Source of the DNA: Verrucomicrobiales bacterium
GTDB taxonomy: Bacteria > Verrucomicrobiota > Verrucomicrobiia > Limisphaerales > CANJXF01
Length of the DNA stretch: 64,000 nt
Assembly (NCBI GenBank): GCA_947478865.1
Contig: CANJXF010000016.1
Coordinates: forward strand, 1-64,000
Direction: 5' to 3'
Shown piece after piece: positions 35,604-44,235 of this stretch; positions within the stretch are counted from its first letter, which is position 1; the number at the start of each line of letters is the position of its first letter. A program made the position numbers and the translations under genes. The notes under the pieces are model-generated. The model searched no databases. It saw nothing but the letters and a program-made list of their open reading frames with translations, and was not told the DNA's origin.

Positions 35604-36217
35604 GCGGCGAGGAGGTGGTGGAGGGTGGAGTCGAGGAGGTGCGCACCGAGGGTGCGGGTTTGGTGCAACTGCGCTTCCAGCGTGTCGCACCACCGCAGCA
35701 ATTCCTCCACCCGCGCCACGATCCGCTTTTGTTCGGCCAAGGGGGGAAGTGGAAACGGATATTTCCGCAGAAACCCAAGCGAGACGAATGATTGGACGCC
35801 GCCCGCCGTGATGCGTTTCAGCCTCTCAGAAGCGTGAATTAGATACAGATGAAGGAAGCTCGGCTCTGACAAATTCCGGTCGTAATACTTGAACAGGGCG
35901 ACGTTCTTGATGCTGAAATTGGGTTCAACATCCACGATGACTGGGTTGCCAATGCTGCCGATCATTGCAAACAAGATGTCCTCCCGATCAACTTTCGAGC
36001 GGTCGCAGATTTGCCGGTGGTCCTCGGCTGAAATCAACTTCACGTCAGTCAAATCGAGGCGGCCAGTATAAAGGTTCTTGCTAGTTACGAGCGGAAATCC
36101 ATCCGAAACATATTTTGGGCTGTCGTGCGTTCCGTCGCGGACATCAAAAACGTCATTGAGCCTTGTCCATGTCCATGTCTCGGGTAAAGCGGTGTCGCGC
36201 TGCGCTTGCCACCGCAC
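35600..36217 (-). pseudogene. detached 3' half of hsdS (second target-recognition domain)
   Basis: 205 codons starting from a poor GTG. TRD with ALPETWTWTRLNDVFDVRDGT, DLTDVKLISAEDH, GFLRKYPFPLPPLAEQKRIVARVEELL (conserved region helix) and LLDSTLHHLLAA end. No N-terminal half precedes it; upstream DNA is the start of an oppositely oriented hsdS 5' part. Re-inverting the DNA between 36192 and 37366 fuses the two parts in frame (see the inversion finding). As it stands it would be poorly expressed. Confidence 0.75.
35646..35667 (-). repeat. 22-bp direct repeat of the hsdS tail, copy 2
   Basis: Exact copy of 35135-35156 inside the hsdS 3' end (codons LHQTRTLG). Marks a possible duplication end point around the DUF1294 gene. 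Confidence 0.75.
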
Positions 36218-36278
36218 TCCAAGACGCGGCCTGTCTGATTTCAGCTTTCAGAATTTCAGCGTTTCAGTTTTTGCCCCT

Positions 36279-37433
36279 ATGACCCGCGCCACGTTCTTCA
36301 AGCATTTCGAGTTGCTGGCCGACCAACCGGACGCGGTGGCCAAGATGCGCGAGTTGGTTCTGCAACTTGCGGTTCGTGGACAACTCGTTGAGCAAAGCGG
36401 CAAGGACGAGCCAGCACACAAGTTGGTTGATCGCGCTCGGAAGGCATGGACGGAGCGCAAGATTCGTGACCGTGAGAAAAGTGAGGCGCAAGAACCTCCA
36501 CACAAACTGCCCGCCGGTTGGGTTTGGACATGTCTGGATGAAATTGGCGACACGAACCCGCGCAACGAGGCGAACGACAAATCGGAAGTCGGGTTCGTGC
36601 CGATGAAACTGATCTCGGCGGGCTATGGCGAGCCGGTTTCCTTTGAGGTTAAGCCGTGGGGAGAAGTCAAAAAGGGATTCACGCATTTCGCTGACGGTGA
36701 CGTGGTGCTGGCGAAAATCACACCGTGCTTTGAAAACGGAAAGTCTGCGGTGATTCCCAAACTGAAGAACGGCATCGGCGCGGGCACGACCGAGTTGCAT
36801 GTGTTCCGCCAGTATTCAGGCTGCGTCGTGCCTGATTACGTTCTCATTTTCTTCAAGACGCCGAGATTCATCAACGAGGGTGTGCCGCGCATGACTGGCT
36901 CTGCCGGACAAAAGCGCGTTCCCTGGGATTACTTCGCCAACACGCCGTTCCCACTTCCCCCCTTGGCCGAGCAGCGGCGGATTGTGGCCAAGGTGGATGA
37001 GTTGATGGCGTTGTGCGACGAGTTGGAGCAGCGGCAGCAGGCGCGGCAACACGCGCGCGGCCAACTCCAACAATCCACGCTGCATCACCTGCTGTCCGCC
37101 CGCGAGCCGCAAACCTTTGCCGCCGCCTGGCAGCGCGTGCGCGACCATTTCCACCTCCTCCACGACACCCCCGACGCCATCCCCCAACTCCGCCAAGCCA
37201 TCCTCCAACTCGCCGTCCAAGGCCGCCTCGTCCCGCAGAATCCGAAAGATGGAAAAGCGGTTGAACTCCTTGAACAAATCAACGGGGTCAAAACCAAGTT
37301 GGTGAAGGCCAAACAACTCCGAAAAATTGAACAGTTCGGCGTGGTCGGTGATGACGAACAGCCATTCGCTTTCGGATGCGCCCGGAACTTTGAACATCCC
37401 CCAGCCGGAGCGATGCCGTTGAGCGACCGTTGA
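36279..37433 (+). CDS. hsdS: type I restriction specificity subunit HsdS, 5' part, truncated by inversion
   Basis: 384 residues from ATG 36279. First half of HsdS: MTRATFFKHFELLADQPDAVAKMRELVLQLAVRGQLV, TRD1 from ~80 (LPAGWVWTCLDEIGD...), KRVPWDYFANTPFPLPPLAEQRRIV and a coiled coil, then a second conserved block PDAIPQLRQAILQLAVQGRLVPQNPKDG leading to GDDEQPFA. At this point the expected LPxxW of TRD2 is replaced by 20 unrelated codons and a stop. The gene is opposite to hsdM, DUF2726 and hsdR, so it is cut off from their transcript. A half subunit can sometimes act as a dimer, but the orientation suggests an OFF or broken state. Confidence 0.8.
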   Translation: MTRATFFKHFELLADQPDAVAKMRELVLQLAVRGQLVEQSGKDEPAHKLVDRARKAWTERKIRDREKSEAQEPPHKLPAGWVWTCLDEIGDTNPRNEANDKSEVGFVPMKLISAGYGEPVSFEVKPWGEVKKGFTHFADGDVVLAKITPCFENGKSAVIPKLKNGIGAGTTELHVFRQYSGCVVPDYVLIFFKTPRFINEGVPRMTGSAGQKRVPWDYFANTPFPLPPLAEQRRIVAKVDELMALCDELEQRQQARQHARGQLQQSTLHHLLSAREPQTFAAAWQRVRDHFHLLHDTPDAIPQLRQAILQLAVQGRLVPQNPKDGKAVELLEQINGVKTKLVKAKQLRKIEQFGVVGDDEQPFAFGCARNFEHPPAGAMPLSDR

Positions 37434-37442
37434 ATCGCGCCC

Positions 37443-37539
37443 GGAGCGCGGCGTTCACGCCGCTTCGGCTTCCGCAGGACCAGCCGCCAGCGAACATCCA
37501 AGAGTTATTCTCGTTGAAGCGGCATAAATGCCGCGCTCC
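37443..37539. repeat. REP-like element: two hairpins in inverted orientation
   Basis: Two 24-bp units, 37443-37466 and 37516-37539, are reverse complements of each other at 21 of 24 positions; each is itself a hairpin (GCGGCG-TTCA-CGCCGC and GCGGCAT-AA-ATGCCGC). Both outer ends read GGAGCG or its complement. A similar pair occurs at 61867-61932. It fills the gap between the hsdS 5' part and the DUF1016 gene. Confidence 0.75.
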
Positions 37540-37729
37540 TTCGCTTCGGCGGCCATGTCTGGCTTTTTGCATCGTTTTGGCCAAACGGTTCCGGCTTGGC
37601 GTGCGAAAGCGCCGTCGCCGCTGCGCTCTGCCGGCGCAGTCCAAAAGGCGGGAGTGCTGGCTTGTCAGTCGGCTTAACATGCGGTAAACATTTTGCGGCT
37701 TTGGAATGGACTATCCGTTCGGCGAAGGG

Positions 37730-39031
37730 CTACTGGAAATTTCCGGTGGCCTTTCGTTTTTGGGTTTTCCCCTTTTCCTTTCGTTTCGTTTTCTGGGGCC
37801 GCGCACGTCCATCCTGTTGCATTGCCGCCTCCACCCGGTCGCGATCGGCCTCGACGAAGCGCTGGAGTTGCTCGGCGGAAGGCAGCGCGGTGAGGTAGCG
37901 CGAGACAAAGAGTTTGTTGTCCATGCCGGCGGTGGCGAACTGCACCTTGGTGTGGTCTTTGTCGCTGCACAGAATGATGCCCACGGGCGGTTGTTCGTCC
38001 GGGGCGGTGACGTTTTCGCGCCACCAGTTGAGATAAAAATTCATCTGGCCGGCGTCGCCGTGTTTGAAGGCACGGACTTTCAAATCCAGCAGGACGTGGC
38101 AGCGGAGGTGGCGGTGGTAGAAGACGAGGTCAATGTAGTCGTGCTCGTTACCCACGGTGATGCGCCGCTGGCGGGCTTCAAAGAGAAAGCCTGCCCCGAG
38201 TTCGAGGAGGAAGTTCTGGAGATGGTTGAGCAGGGCGGTTTCGAGATCGCTCTCGGTGTATTCGGGCCGCTCGCCGAGGCCGGTGAATTCGAGGACATAG
38301 GGATCGCGGATGAGGTCGGAGATGGTTTCCTGCGGCTCCTGGGCGCGAGCGCGCTTGATGACGGCGGCTTTGTTTTTAGAAAGCCCGGTGCGCTCAAAGA
38401 GCAGCGAGCCGATCTGGCGTTGAAGCTGGCGTTTCGACCAGTTGCCCTTAAGACATTCGTTTTCGTAAAAGGCGCGCTTGAGCGGGTCGTCAATGCGGAT
38501 GAGTTCGATGAGTTGAGTCCATGAGAAATGTAGAACCGCGTTGGCGGACAAGGGCGTGATGTTGCAGAAGGATTTCCGCACCAGTGGTGCGGAAATCTGC
38601 TTTGTCTCTTCGCAAGATTCTGTAACCACTGGTGACAGAATCTGGGAAGTCATTTCGGCAACGGATTTCCTCATCAGTGATGAGGATTTCTTGTCGCCAA
38701 CAGCCTCCAGCAAATGAGCGGTCAATTTCCGCACCACTGGTGCGGAAATCTCGGAGCGGATTTGCGGATAGGCAAAATACACCTGCCGCATCCGCTCGAG
38801 CATGTCTGGACTCGCTCCGCTGACCTTGCGTTTTTTCAGATCGGCGGCGAGACGTGGGAGCAGCCGCGCGCCATACTTGGCTCGGTCCTCACCGTTTTGC
38901 TGGAATTCCACGATGTAGGCACCAATAAGCCAGTTGCGGATAACCAGCGCTTGATTGACGGCGGCGGCGGCCCGCGCCAGCAACTGTTGGCTGGCGGAAT
39001 CAATGGCTTTGACGAGTTGGAGGTATTTCAT
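37730..39031 (-). CDS. DUF1016 (YhcG-like) PDDEXK nuclease-fold protein
   Basis: 433 residues. DUF1016_N with ARAAAAVNQALVIRNWLIGAYIVEFQQNG and SPDMLERMRQVYFAYPQ; DUF1016 C-terminal nuclease-like domain with DPYVLEFTGL, ITVGNEHDYIDLVFYHRHLRCHVLLDLKV (PD-(D/E)xK-like) and NFYLNWWREN. Between them a linker of ~80 residues is made of four palindrome-coded repeats (annotated separately). It sits between hsdM (3-bp gap) and the hsdS position of a type I RM operon. Such proteins are suspected to be nuclease or defence accessories; role here unknown. The Lys-rich end carries QKTKRKEKGKTQKRK. Confidence 0.85.
   Translation of the reverse strand: MKYLQLVKAIDSASQQLLARAAAAVNQALVIRNWLIGAYIVEFQQNGEDRAKYGARLLPRLAADLKKRKVSGASPDMLERMRQVYFAYPQIRSEISAPVVRKLTAHLLEAVGDKKSSSLMRKSVAEMTSQILSPVVTESCEETKQISAPLVRKSFCNITPLSANAVLHFSWTQLIELIRIDDPLKRAFYENECLKGNWSKRQLQRQIGSLLFERTGLSKNKAAVIKRARAQEPQETISDLIRDPYVLEFTGLGERPEYTESDLETALLNHLQNFLLELGAGFLFEARQRRITVGNEHDYIDLVFYHRHLRCHVLLDLKVRAFKHGDAGQMNFYLNWWRENVTAPDEQPPVGIILCSDKDHTKVQFATAGMDNKLFVSRYLTALPSAEQLQRFVEADRDRVEAAMQQDGRARPQKTKRKEKGKTQKRKATGNFQ
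38571..38749 (-). repeat. four in-frame palindromes within the DUF1016 gene
   Basis: Palindromes at 38571-38597 (perfect 13-bp arms), 38615-38643 (one mismatch in 14), 38668-38686 (perfect 9-bp arms) and 38725-38749 (perfect 12-bp arms), each centred on one base. Centres are 45, 48 and 60 bp apart, all multiples of three. They encode similar peptides: SAPVVRK, SSLMRKS, LSPVVTES and SAPLVRKS. The first and last share GCACCA/TGGTGCGGAAAT arms. Confidence 0.88.
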
Positions 39032-39034
39032 GGC

Positions 39035-40468
39035 TCAACGTTCCAGTGCGGACTGCAATTCACGTTTCAGTTTCTCCCGCGTGTCGTTCACGGCTTTGAC
39101 AAGTTGCTGATATTCCAGCAGCAGCTTGTCCGGGTCGGCGTGGCCGGGATCAACGACGTTCGGATTCTTGATGTCGAGGTTGTAGCCGGAGGCTTTGATC
39201 TGCTCGATGGGCACGCGCCAGGCGAGTTCGGATTCTTTGCGTTTCTTCCACCAGGCTTTCTCGGCCTTGAACTCGTCAATGTGGATGGGCTTGGTTTTGT
39301 TGTAGGACTTCACGCCCGGCGGATAGGGGTGTTCGTAATACCAGATTTCCCTGGTCGGCTCGCCTTTGGTGAAGAACAGGAGGTTGGTCTTGATGCCAGT
39401 GTAGGGCGCGAACACGCCGTTGGGCAGGCGGACGATGGTGTGGAGGTTGCACTGGGTGAGCAGTTCCTCCTTGATACGGGTTTTGACGCCTTCGCCAAAG
39501 AGCGTGCCGTCGGGCAGCACAATCGCGCCGCGTCCGCCGTCCTTCATCAGGTGCATGATGAGGACGAGGAACAGGTCGGCGGTTTCCTTGGTGCGGATGG
39601 TGGCGGGGAAATTCTGCTCAATGCCATCTTCCTCCATGCCGCCGAACGGCGGGTTGGTGATGATGACATCCACGCGGTCTTTCGGGCCGTAATCGCGGAG
39701 CGGTCGGGCGAGCGTGTTGTCGTGGCGGATCTGGCTGGGCACTTCGATGCCGTGCAGGAGCATGTTGGTGGTGCAGAGCAGATGCGGCAGCGGCTTCTTT
39801 TCCACGCCGTGGATGGAGGCTTGCAGGATTTCCTCGTCGGCTGGGGTTTTGACGCCCTGCTTGCGGACGTGTTCGATGGCGCAGGTGAGGAAGCCACCCG
39901 TGCCGCACGCGGGATCGAGGATGCGCTCGCCAAGCTGGGGATTGACCATGTCCACCATGAACTGGGTGACGGCGCGGGGGGTGTAGTATTCGCCGGCGTT
40001 GCCCGCGCCTTGCAGGTCGCGGAGGAGTTGCTCGTAGATGTCGCCGAACAGGTGACGGTCGCTGGCGGAGTTGAAATTGACCTCGTTGATCTTGTTGATG
40101 ACCTGCCGGAGGAGCGTGCCGGACTTCATGTAGTTGTAGGCATCCTCAAACGCGGCGCGCAGCACGGCGGCGCGGCCCGTGGTGGCAGTCAGGTTCTTGA
40201 GGTTGCGGAACAGGTCGTTGTTGACGAAGTCGGTCAGTTCGTCGCCGGTGATGCCCTCGGCGTCGGCGGCCCAATTGCGCCAGCGCAAGCGCGAGGGCAG
40301 CGGGGATTTGTAGTTGTCGCGCAGGACTTCGAGTTCGCTTTCGTGATCGTCGAAGATTTTCAGGAAGAGCATCCAGCCAAGCTGCGAGATGCGCTGGGCA
40401 TCGCCATCCACGCCGACATCCTTGCGCATGATGTCTTGGATGGATTTAACGGTGGTGGAGAGGGACAT
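39035..40468 (-). CDS. hsdM: type I restriction-modification DNA methyltransferase (M subunit)
   Basis: 477 residues. N-terminal HsdM_N (ISQLGWMLFLKIFDDHESELE), then GEYYTPRAVTQFMVDMV, motif I DPACGTGGFLTCAIEH (S-adenosylmethionine binding), motif IV NPPFGG (adenine methylation) and a C-terminal QLVKAVNDTREKLKRELQSALER. All catalytic motifs are present. Encoded in order hsdR - DUF2726 - hsdM - DUF1016 - (hsdS) on the minus strand with gaps of 3-5 bp, so one transcript. Length matches the family. Confidence 0.93.
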   Translation of the reverse strand: MSLSTTVKSIQDIMRKDVGVDGDAQRISQLGWMLFLKIFDDHESELEVLRDNYKSPLPSRLRWRNWAADAEGITGDELTDFVNNDLFRNLKNLTATTGRAAVLRAAFEDAYNYMKSGTLLRQVINKINEVNFNSASDRHLFGDIYEQLLRDLQGAGNAGEYYTPRAVTQFMVDMVNPQLGERILDPACGTGGFLTCAIEHVRKQGVKTPADEEILQASIHGVEKKPLPHLLCTTNMLLHGIEVPSQIRHDNTLARPLRDYGPKDRVDVIITNPPFGGMEEDGIEQNFPATIRTKETADLFLVLIMHLMKDGGRGAIVLPDGTLFGEGVKTRIKEELLTQCNLHTIVRLPNGVFAPYTGIKTNLLFFTKGEPTREIWYYEHPYPPGVKSYNKTKPIHIDEFKAEKAWWKKRKESELAWRVPIEQIKASGYNLDIKNPNVVDPGHADPDKLLLEYQQLVKAVNDTREKLKRELQSALER

Positions 40469-40473
40469 GGTGG

Positions 40474-41013
40474 TTATTTGGAACTGGCTGCGGAGGTTTT
40501 GGGGTTAAGGAATGCGGTCAGTTGACTGGATAATTGGACGGTGTCGTAGGTGCGCGCCGCTTTGACCCGCAGCAGCGGGATGCCGGCGGACTGGAGCGCC
40601 TGCTCCAGAAAGCGGTCACGCGCCTGTCGGTCGGCGCGGTCGTGGCTGGCATCGTCCAACTCGACGACGCCGAGGATGGCGAGATCGGATTCCCGACAGA
40701 GGGTGAAGTCCAAGTGCTTGGCGGCGATACGGTTGAAGGCGGATTGAAATACGCGACGATCCGAGCCGGAAGCCGGCGCGATCAAATCGGCCAGCCGGAT
40801 TTTCGGGAAGGCACGGCACTGAGGACTCAACGACATTTCCAGGGCGCCAAAGAACGAACGCTCGGCGGGAGTTAATACTCTTTCGCGAGATTTGTAGCCA
40901 ACGGCTGCCTCCGGCTCGGCGAGAAATTTCTTGAGCAGAACAAGCAGGACAATGACGGCCAGCGCAGCGAACACCAGCACGATCAATTGAGTGGGAATTA
41001 TGGTGGCCATCAT
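40474..41013 (-). CDS. DUF2726 protein with N-terminal membrane helix
   Basis: 179 residues. Membrane helix [23 protein letters not shown], then a DUF2726 nuclease-related region: [66 protein letters not shown] and GIPLLRV. The ELDD...K/R pattern resembles a PD-(D/E)xK relic. Its start overlaps the hsdR stop as ATGA and it is 5 bp before hsdM. DUF2726 genes are frequently carried as passengers in defence loci; no known role. Confidence 0.82.
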   Translation of the reverse strand: MMATIIPTQLIVLVFAALAVIVLLVLLKKFLAEPEAAVGYKSRERVLTPAERSFFGALEMSLSPQCRAFPKIRLADLIAPASGSDRRVFQSAFNRIAAKHLDFTLCRESDLAILGVVELDDASHDRADRQARDRFLEQALQSAGIPLLRVKAARTYDTVQLSSQLTAFLNPKTSAASSK

Positions 41014-43337
41014 GGTTTTGCAACAGGGGTATAAAGTTCTTTTTCCAATTCCCGCACGGCTTGCAGATACTTCTCGCGCCCGCCAAAGATCTTCACCAGT
41101 TCAACCGGCGTGCCGAGACGATTGAACGGTTGCACCTTTAGCACGTCCACGGATTCCACCGGCTCAAGCCCTTCGTCGGAGTATTTATCCAGGAGTGCAT
41201 CAAGAACTGCTCGGGCCTGCTCGCCATATTTGGTGAAATAATTACGTTTGCGGACGTTCGCCGCCCGTTCCTTGCGCGTCAGCGGCGGTTGGTCGTAGGC
41301 CACGTGGCAGACCAGATCGAACGGGTCGAAATCACGCCCGACTTCCTCAGCCAGAGCTTCAAGGAAGATGCCGCGCCCGGCAAATTCCTCAACGAGCAGG
41401 CGCTTTTGATCGGCATTGCCCCAGTGATCAATAAATGCATCCAGCGAGGCGAAATTCTTCAGCACGGCTTTGCGCGTGAAATCTTTCAGGGATTCCGTGA
41501 TGGGCTTGCCGTCTTTGTCGAAGTATTGCACCCGCTCGCGCAGAACCATGACTTCGACCTGATCCACGACGTATTTCACGCGGCCATTGGGCGGATCGGG
41601 CAGTGGCGGGTCAACGTCAGCCGGGCCTTCTTCCGGCGGTTCGGGAGGATCATTTGGCCCGGGTTCGTATATCTGGATAGGCGGGCCATCGAAATCTGGA
41701 TCGGCAAACAACTCGGTCGCCTTCTTGAAATCCATGATCGTGAACCAGAGTTTGCCATAATCTTCGTTGATGCGAGTGCCGCGTCCGATGATCTGCTTGA
41801 ACGTGGTCATGGACTCAATGCGCTGGTCGAGGACGATCAATTTGCACGTCTGGGCGTCCACGCCGGTGTTCAGCAGCTTGGAGGTGGTGACGAGGACGGG
41901 ATACCGCTTCTCCGGCAGGATGAAGTTGTCGAGTTCGGCTTTGCCCTCGGGACTGTCGCCGGTGATCCGCATGACATATTTCGCGTCCTGTGCGATTAGA
42001 TCGGCATTTTCGTTCACCAACGCCTGCCGCATTCGCTCGGCGTGGTCAATGTCCTCGCAAAAAATGATGGTCTTGGCAAAGCGGTCGGTGCCTTTGAGAA
42101 ACGCGGTGATGCGCTGCGCGACGAGATGGGTGCGCTTTTCCAGCACCAGCGTCCGGTCCATGTCGCGCTGGTTGTAGATGCGATCCTCGATGGTGTTGCC
42201 GTGCTTGTCCTGCTGCCCCTTGCTGGGCCGCCAGCCAAGAACGTCCTTGTCGATGTCCACCCGCACCACCTTGAACGGTGCGAGGAATCCATCTTCAATT
42301 CCCTGCTTGAGAGAATAACTGAAAATCGGGTCGCCAAAATAATCAATGTTGGAAACCTCCTTAGTTTCCTTGGGCGTGGCCGTGAGGCCGATTTGGGTGG
42401 CGCTGGAAAAGTACTCAAGAATTTGCCGCCACGCAGAATCCTCCGCCGCACTGCCGCGATGACATTCATCCACCACGATGAGATCGAAGAAGTCGCGGGA
42501 GAACTGCTTGTAGATGTTGCTTTCCTCTTCATTGCCGGTCACGGCCTGATAAAGCGAAAGGTAAATTTCGTAGGATTTGTCCACTTCGCGGTTGGTGATC
42601 TTGGTCAGGGACGCGCCAAAGGGTTTGAAATCGTTGGTGCGAGCCTGGTCCACCAGGATGTTGCGGTCAGCGAGGAACAGGATGCGCTTTTTGGCCTTGG
42701 ATTTCCAGAGTCGCCAGATGATCTGGAAGGCAACGTAAGTTTTGCCCGTGCCGGTGGCCATGACGAGCAGGATGCGGTTCTGCCTCTTGGCGATGGCCTC
42801 GATGGTCCGGTTGATGGCGGTGAGCTGATAGTAGCGCGGCGTCTTGTTTTCAGGACTGGGATAATAATCCTGCGTGACGACCGCTTGAATTTCCGGGGGG
42901 ATGTCGCGGCTGGCGCAGTAGCGCTGCCACAATTCCTCGGGCGAAGGAAATTCATCCAGCGTGAGGTGCTTTTCCACCGTCCCGGATTTCACCGTGCGAT
43001 CATGGAACAGGAAGCCATCGCCGTTGGAACTGAAAATGAAGGGAACATCCTTGAGGATGTCCGCATAGCCAAGCCCTTGCTGCATCCCCGCGCCAACGGT
43101 ATGGTTGTTGTCCTTCGCCTCGATGATGGCGAGCGGGAGGTTGGGTTTGTATTACAGCAGGTAGTCCGCTCGTTTGGCTTCACCCCGCCGATAAACACGC
43201 CCCGACACAATAACGCGACCCTTGGTGAGATTGACTTCCTCACGGATTTGCGTCTGCACGTCCCAACCGGCCTTGACCAGTGCCGGGGTGATAAACTTGG
43301 TGCAGATGTCGCGCTCGCTGAGGGTTTTCTTGTTCAT
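41010..43337 (-). pseudogene. hsdR: type I restriction endonuclease R subunit with in-frame TAA at codon 62
   Basis: 775 codons. N-terminal HsdR_N with SERDICTKFITPALVKAGWD, then TAA at 43152-43154 where the family has Tyr (KRADYLL then [17 protein letters not shown]). The nuclease motif EAK follows the stop, so a product reinitiated at ATG 43085 would lack it. The rest is an intact helicase: [11 protein letters not shown] (Walker A), [18 protein letters not shown], and an EcoEI-type C-terminal domain. The original start is ATG 43337. Restriction is probably off, while hsdM remains complete. Confidence 0.85.
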
Positions 43338-43484
43338 GCGGCGAGAGGCAAATCCAACCTCACGTCGGCGAAGCACAGCCGCTTTTCCAGCACGGCATTA
43401 TCCGTATCTTTTTCAGATGGAGCGAACCAGATCATAATCCATTTTTCCCGCGTGCTGTTGCGCGCCAGATTATTTCAATGCGTT

Positions 43485-43769
43485 TCAAACGCAACGGCGA
43501 AACGAGAAAAGTTGGTGTTTTGAAATTTTTAAACCAAAAAAGCAGAAACAGATGAACGCGGAGAGCCTCGAAACAACTTTTGTCAAAAACCGCAAAGCTC
43601 TCGGAGTGGTTCTTAAATCTGGATCGTCCAAAACCACTTTCTGAATCGTTGCCTTGTCGCCTAAATCCAGAGCCTTATCGAGCCATTGCTTTGCTTCTGG
43701 AAAATTCCCAAGCTGCGATTCGAGCAACCTAATATGGCTGGTTTCGATTAAGCCAATTACACTCTGCAA
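43485..43769 (-). pseudogene. remnant of a TPR/Sel1-type protein
   Basis: 94 codons. The first 55 read as the end of a tetratricopeptide protein (LESQLGNFPEAKQWLDKALDLGDK, then VLDDPDLR, the usual last-repeat ending). The second half drifts into low-complexity sequence without homology signs. No ribosome-binding site seen, no neighbour of similar kind. Probably a gene fragment left between hsdR and tRNA-Leu. Confidence 0.35.
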
Positions 43770-43977
43770 TCCACCATGAACATTGGTTCATCGGCGGTGA
43801 TGCAACTACAAAGCTCCTTCTACAGCCGGACGTCAAAATTTTGGCAAGCACACGGCTAGGAAATTTAATTGGTTTTGGGAATCTCACTTTCTCCAGCGGT
43901 TCAGAATCGACGGATGGTTCAGATTCAGCCGAATTCTATGTCAGAAGAACCGAGGGTCTCATTTTGTTGAGGAAAAG

Positions 43978-44062
43978 TGGTGCGCTTAGCAGGACTTGAA
44001 CCTGCACGGGTTACCCCACTACCACCTCAAAGTAGCGTGTCTGCCAATTCCACCATAAGCGC
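43978..44062 (-). tRNA. tRNA-Leu (anticodon GAG), CCA encoded
   Basis: The reverse strand folds into a tRNA with 7-bp acceptor stem GCGCTTA/TAAGCGC, a long variable arm typical of class II tRNA-Leu (GTGGGGTAACCCGTGC region), anticodon loop TTTGAGG in a CTACT/GGTAG-like stem, and TTCAAGTCC in the T-loop. The 3' CCA is encoded (43978-43980). The only tRNA gene in the window. Confidence 0.95.
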
Positions 44063-44235
44063 AACCGAGCATTAATGAACCAGCCCAAGGACCGCTCCGC
44101 AAGCGGATTTTGGAATGCGCCAACCACATTTTGGTTGGGGGCAGGCATTTTTGTGCCAAATGCTCTTCGTTGCCCGTTGTTCCAATCTTCCGCGTTTCCT
44201 GTAGATTTTTTTTCGCGTTCCACTAATCTTTTTTT

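Noticed and set aside
36192-37366. Site-specific recombinase shuffling as for known phase-variable hsdS loci
   Set aside because: The only inverted repeat seen at the breakpoints is 6 bp, and there is no recombinase gene in the window. The inversion itself is kept as a finding but its mechanism is not assigned.
38571-38749. Possible CRISPR array in the DUF1016 gene
   Set aside because: The repeats are palindromes only 19-29 bp long, differ from each other, and are codon-phased inside a gene. No cas genes are nearby.
38714-40525. 603-codon open frame on the plus strand opposite hsdM and DUF1016
   Set aside because: It is antisense to hsdM, which has all methyltransferase motifs. The long frame arises from codon bias of the real gene and its product has no recognisable domain.
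26153-43154. Use of TAA as a sense codon in this genome
   Set aside because: Two genes (rtcB, hsdR) carry internal TAA, but many intact genes in the window end in TAA, so recoding would lengthen them without homology. Independent mutations or errors are more likely.
42042-43523. 493-codon plus-strand open frame opposite hsdR
   Set aside because: Shadow of hsdR. No domain or ribosome-binding site, and it crosses the start of the real gene.
44084-44150. Hairpins upstream of tRNA-Leu as terminators
   Set aside because: Stems are only 5-6 bp, lie in the divergent promoter region between the tRNA and the TPR gene, and lack T-tracts.
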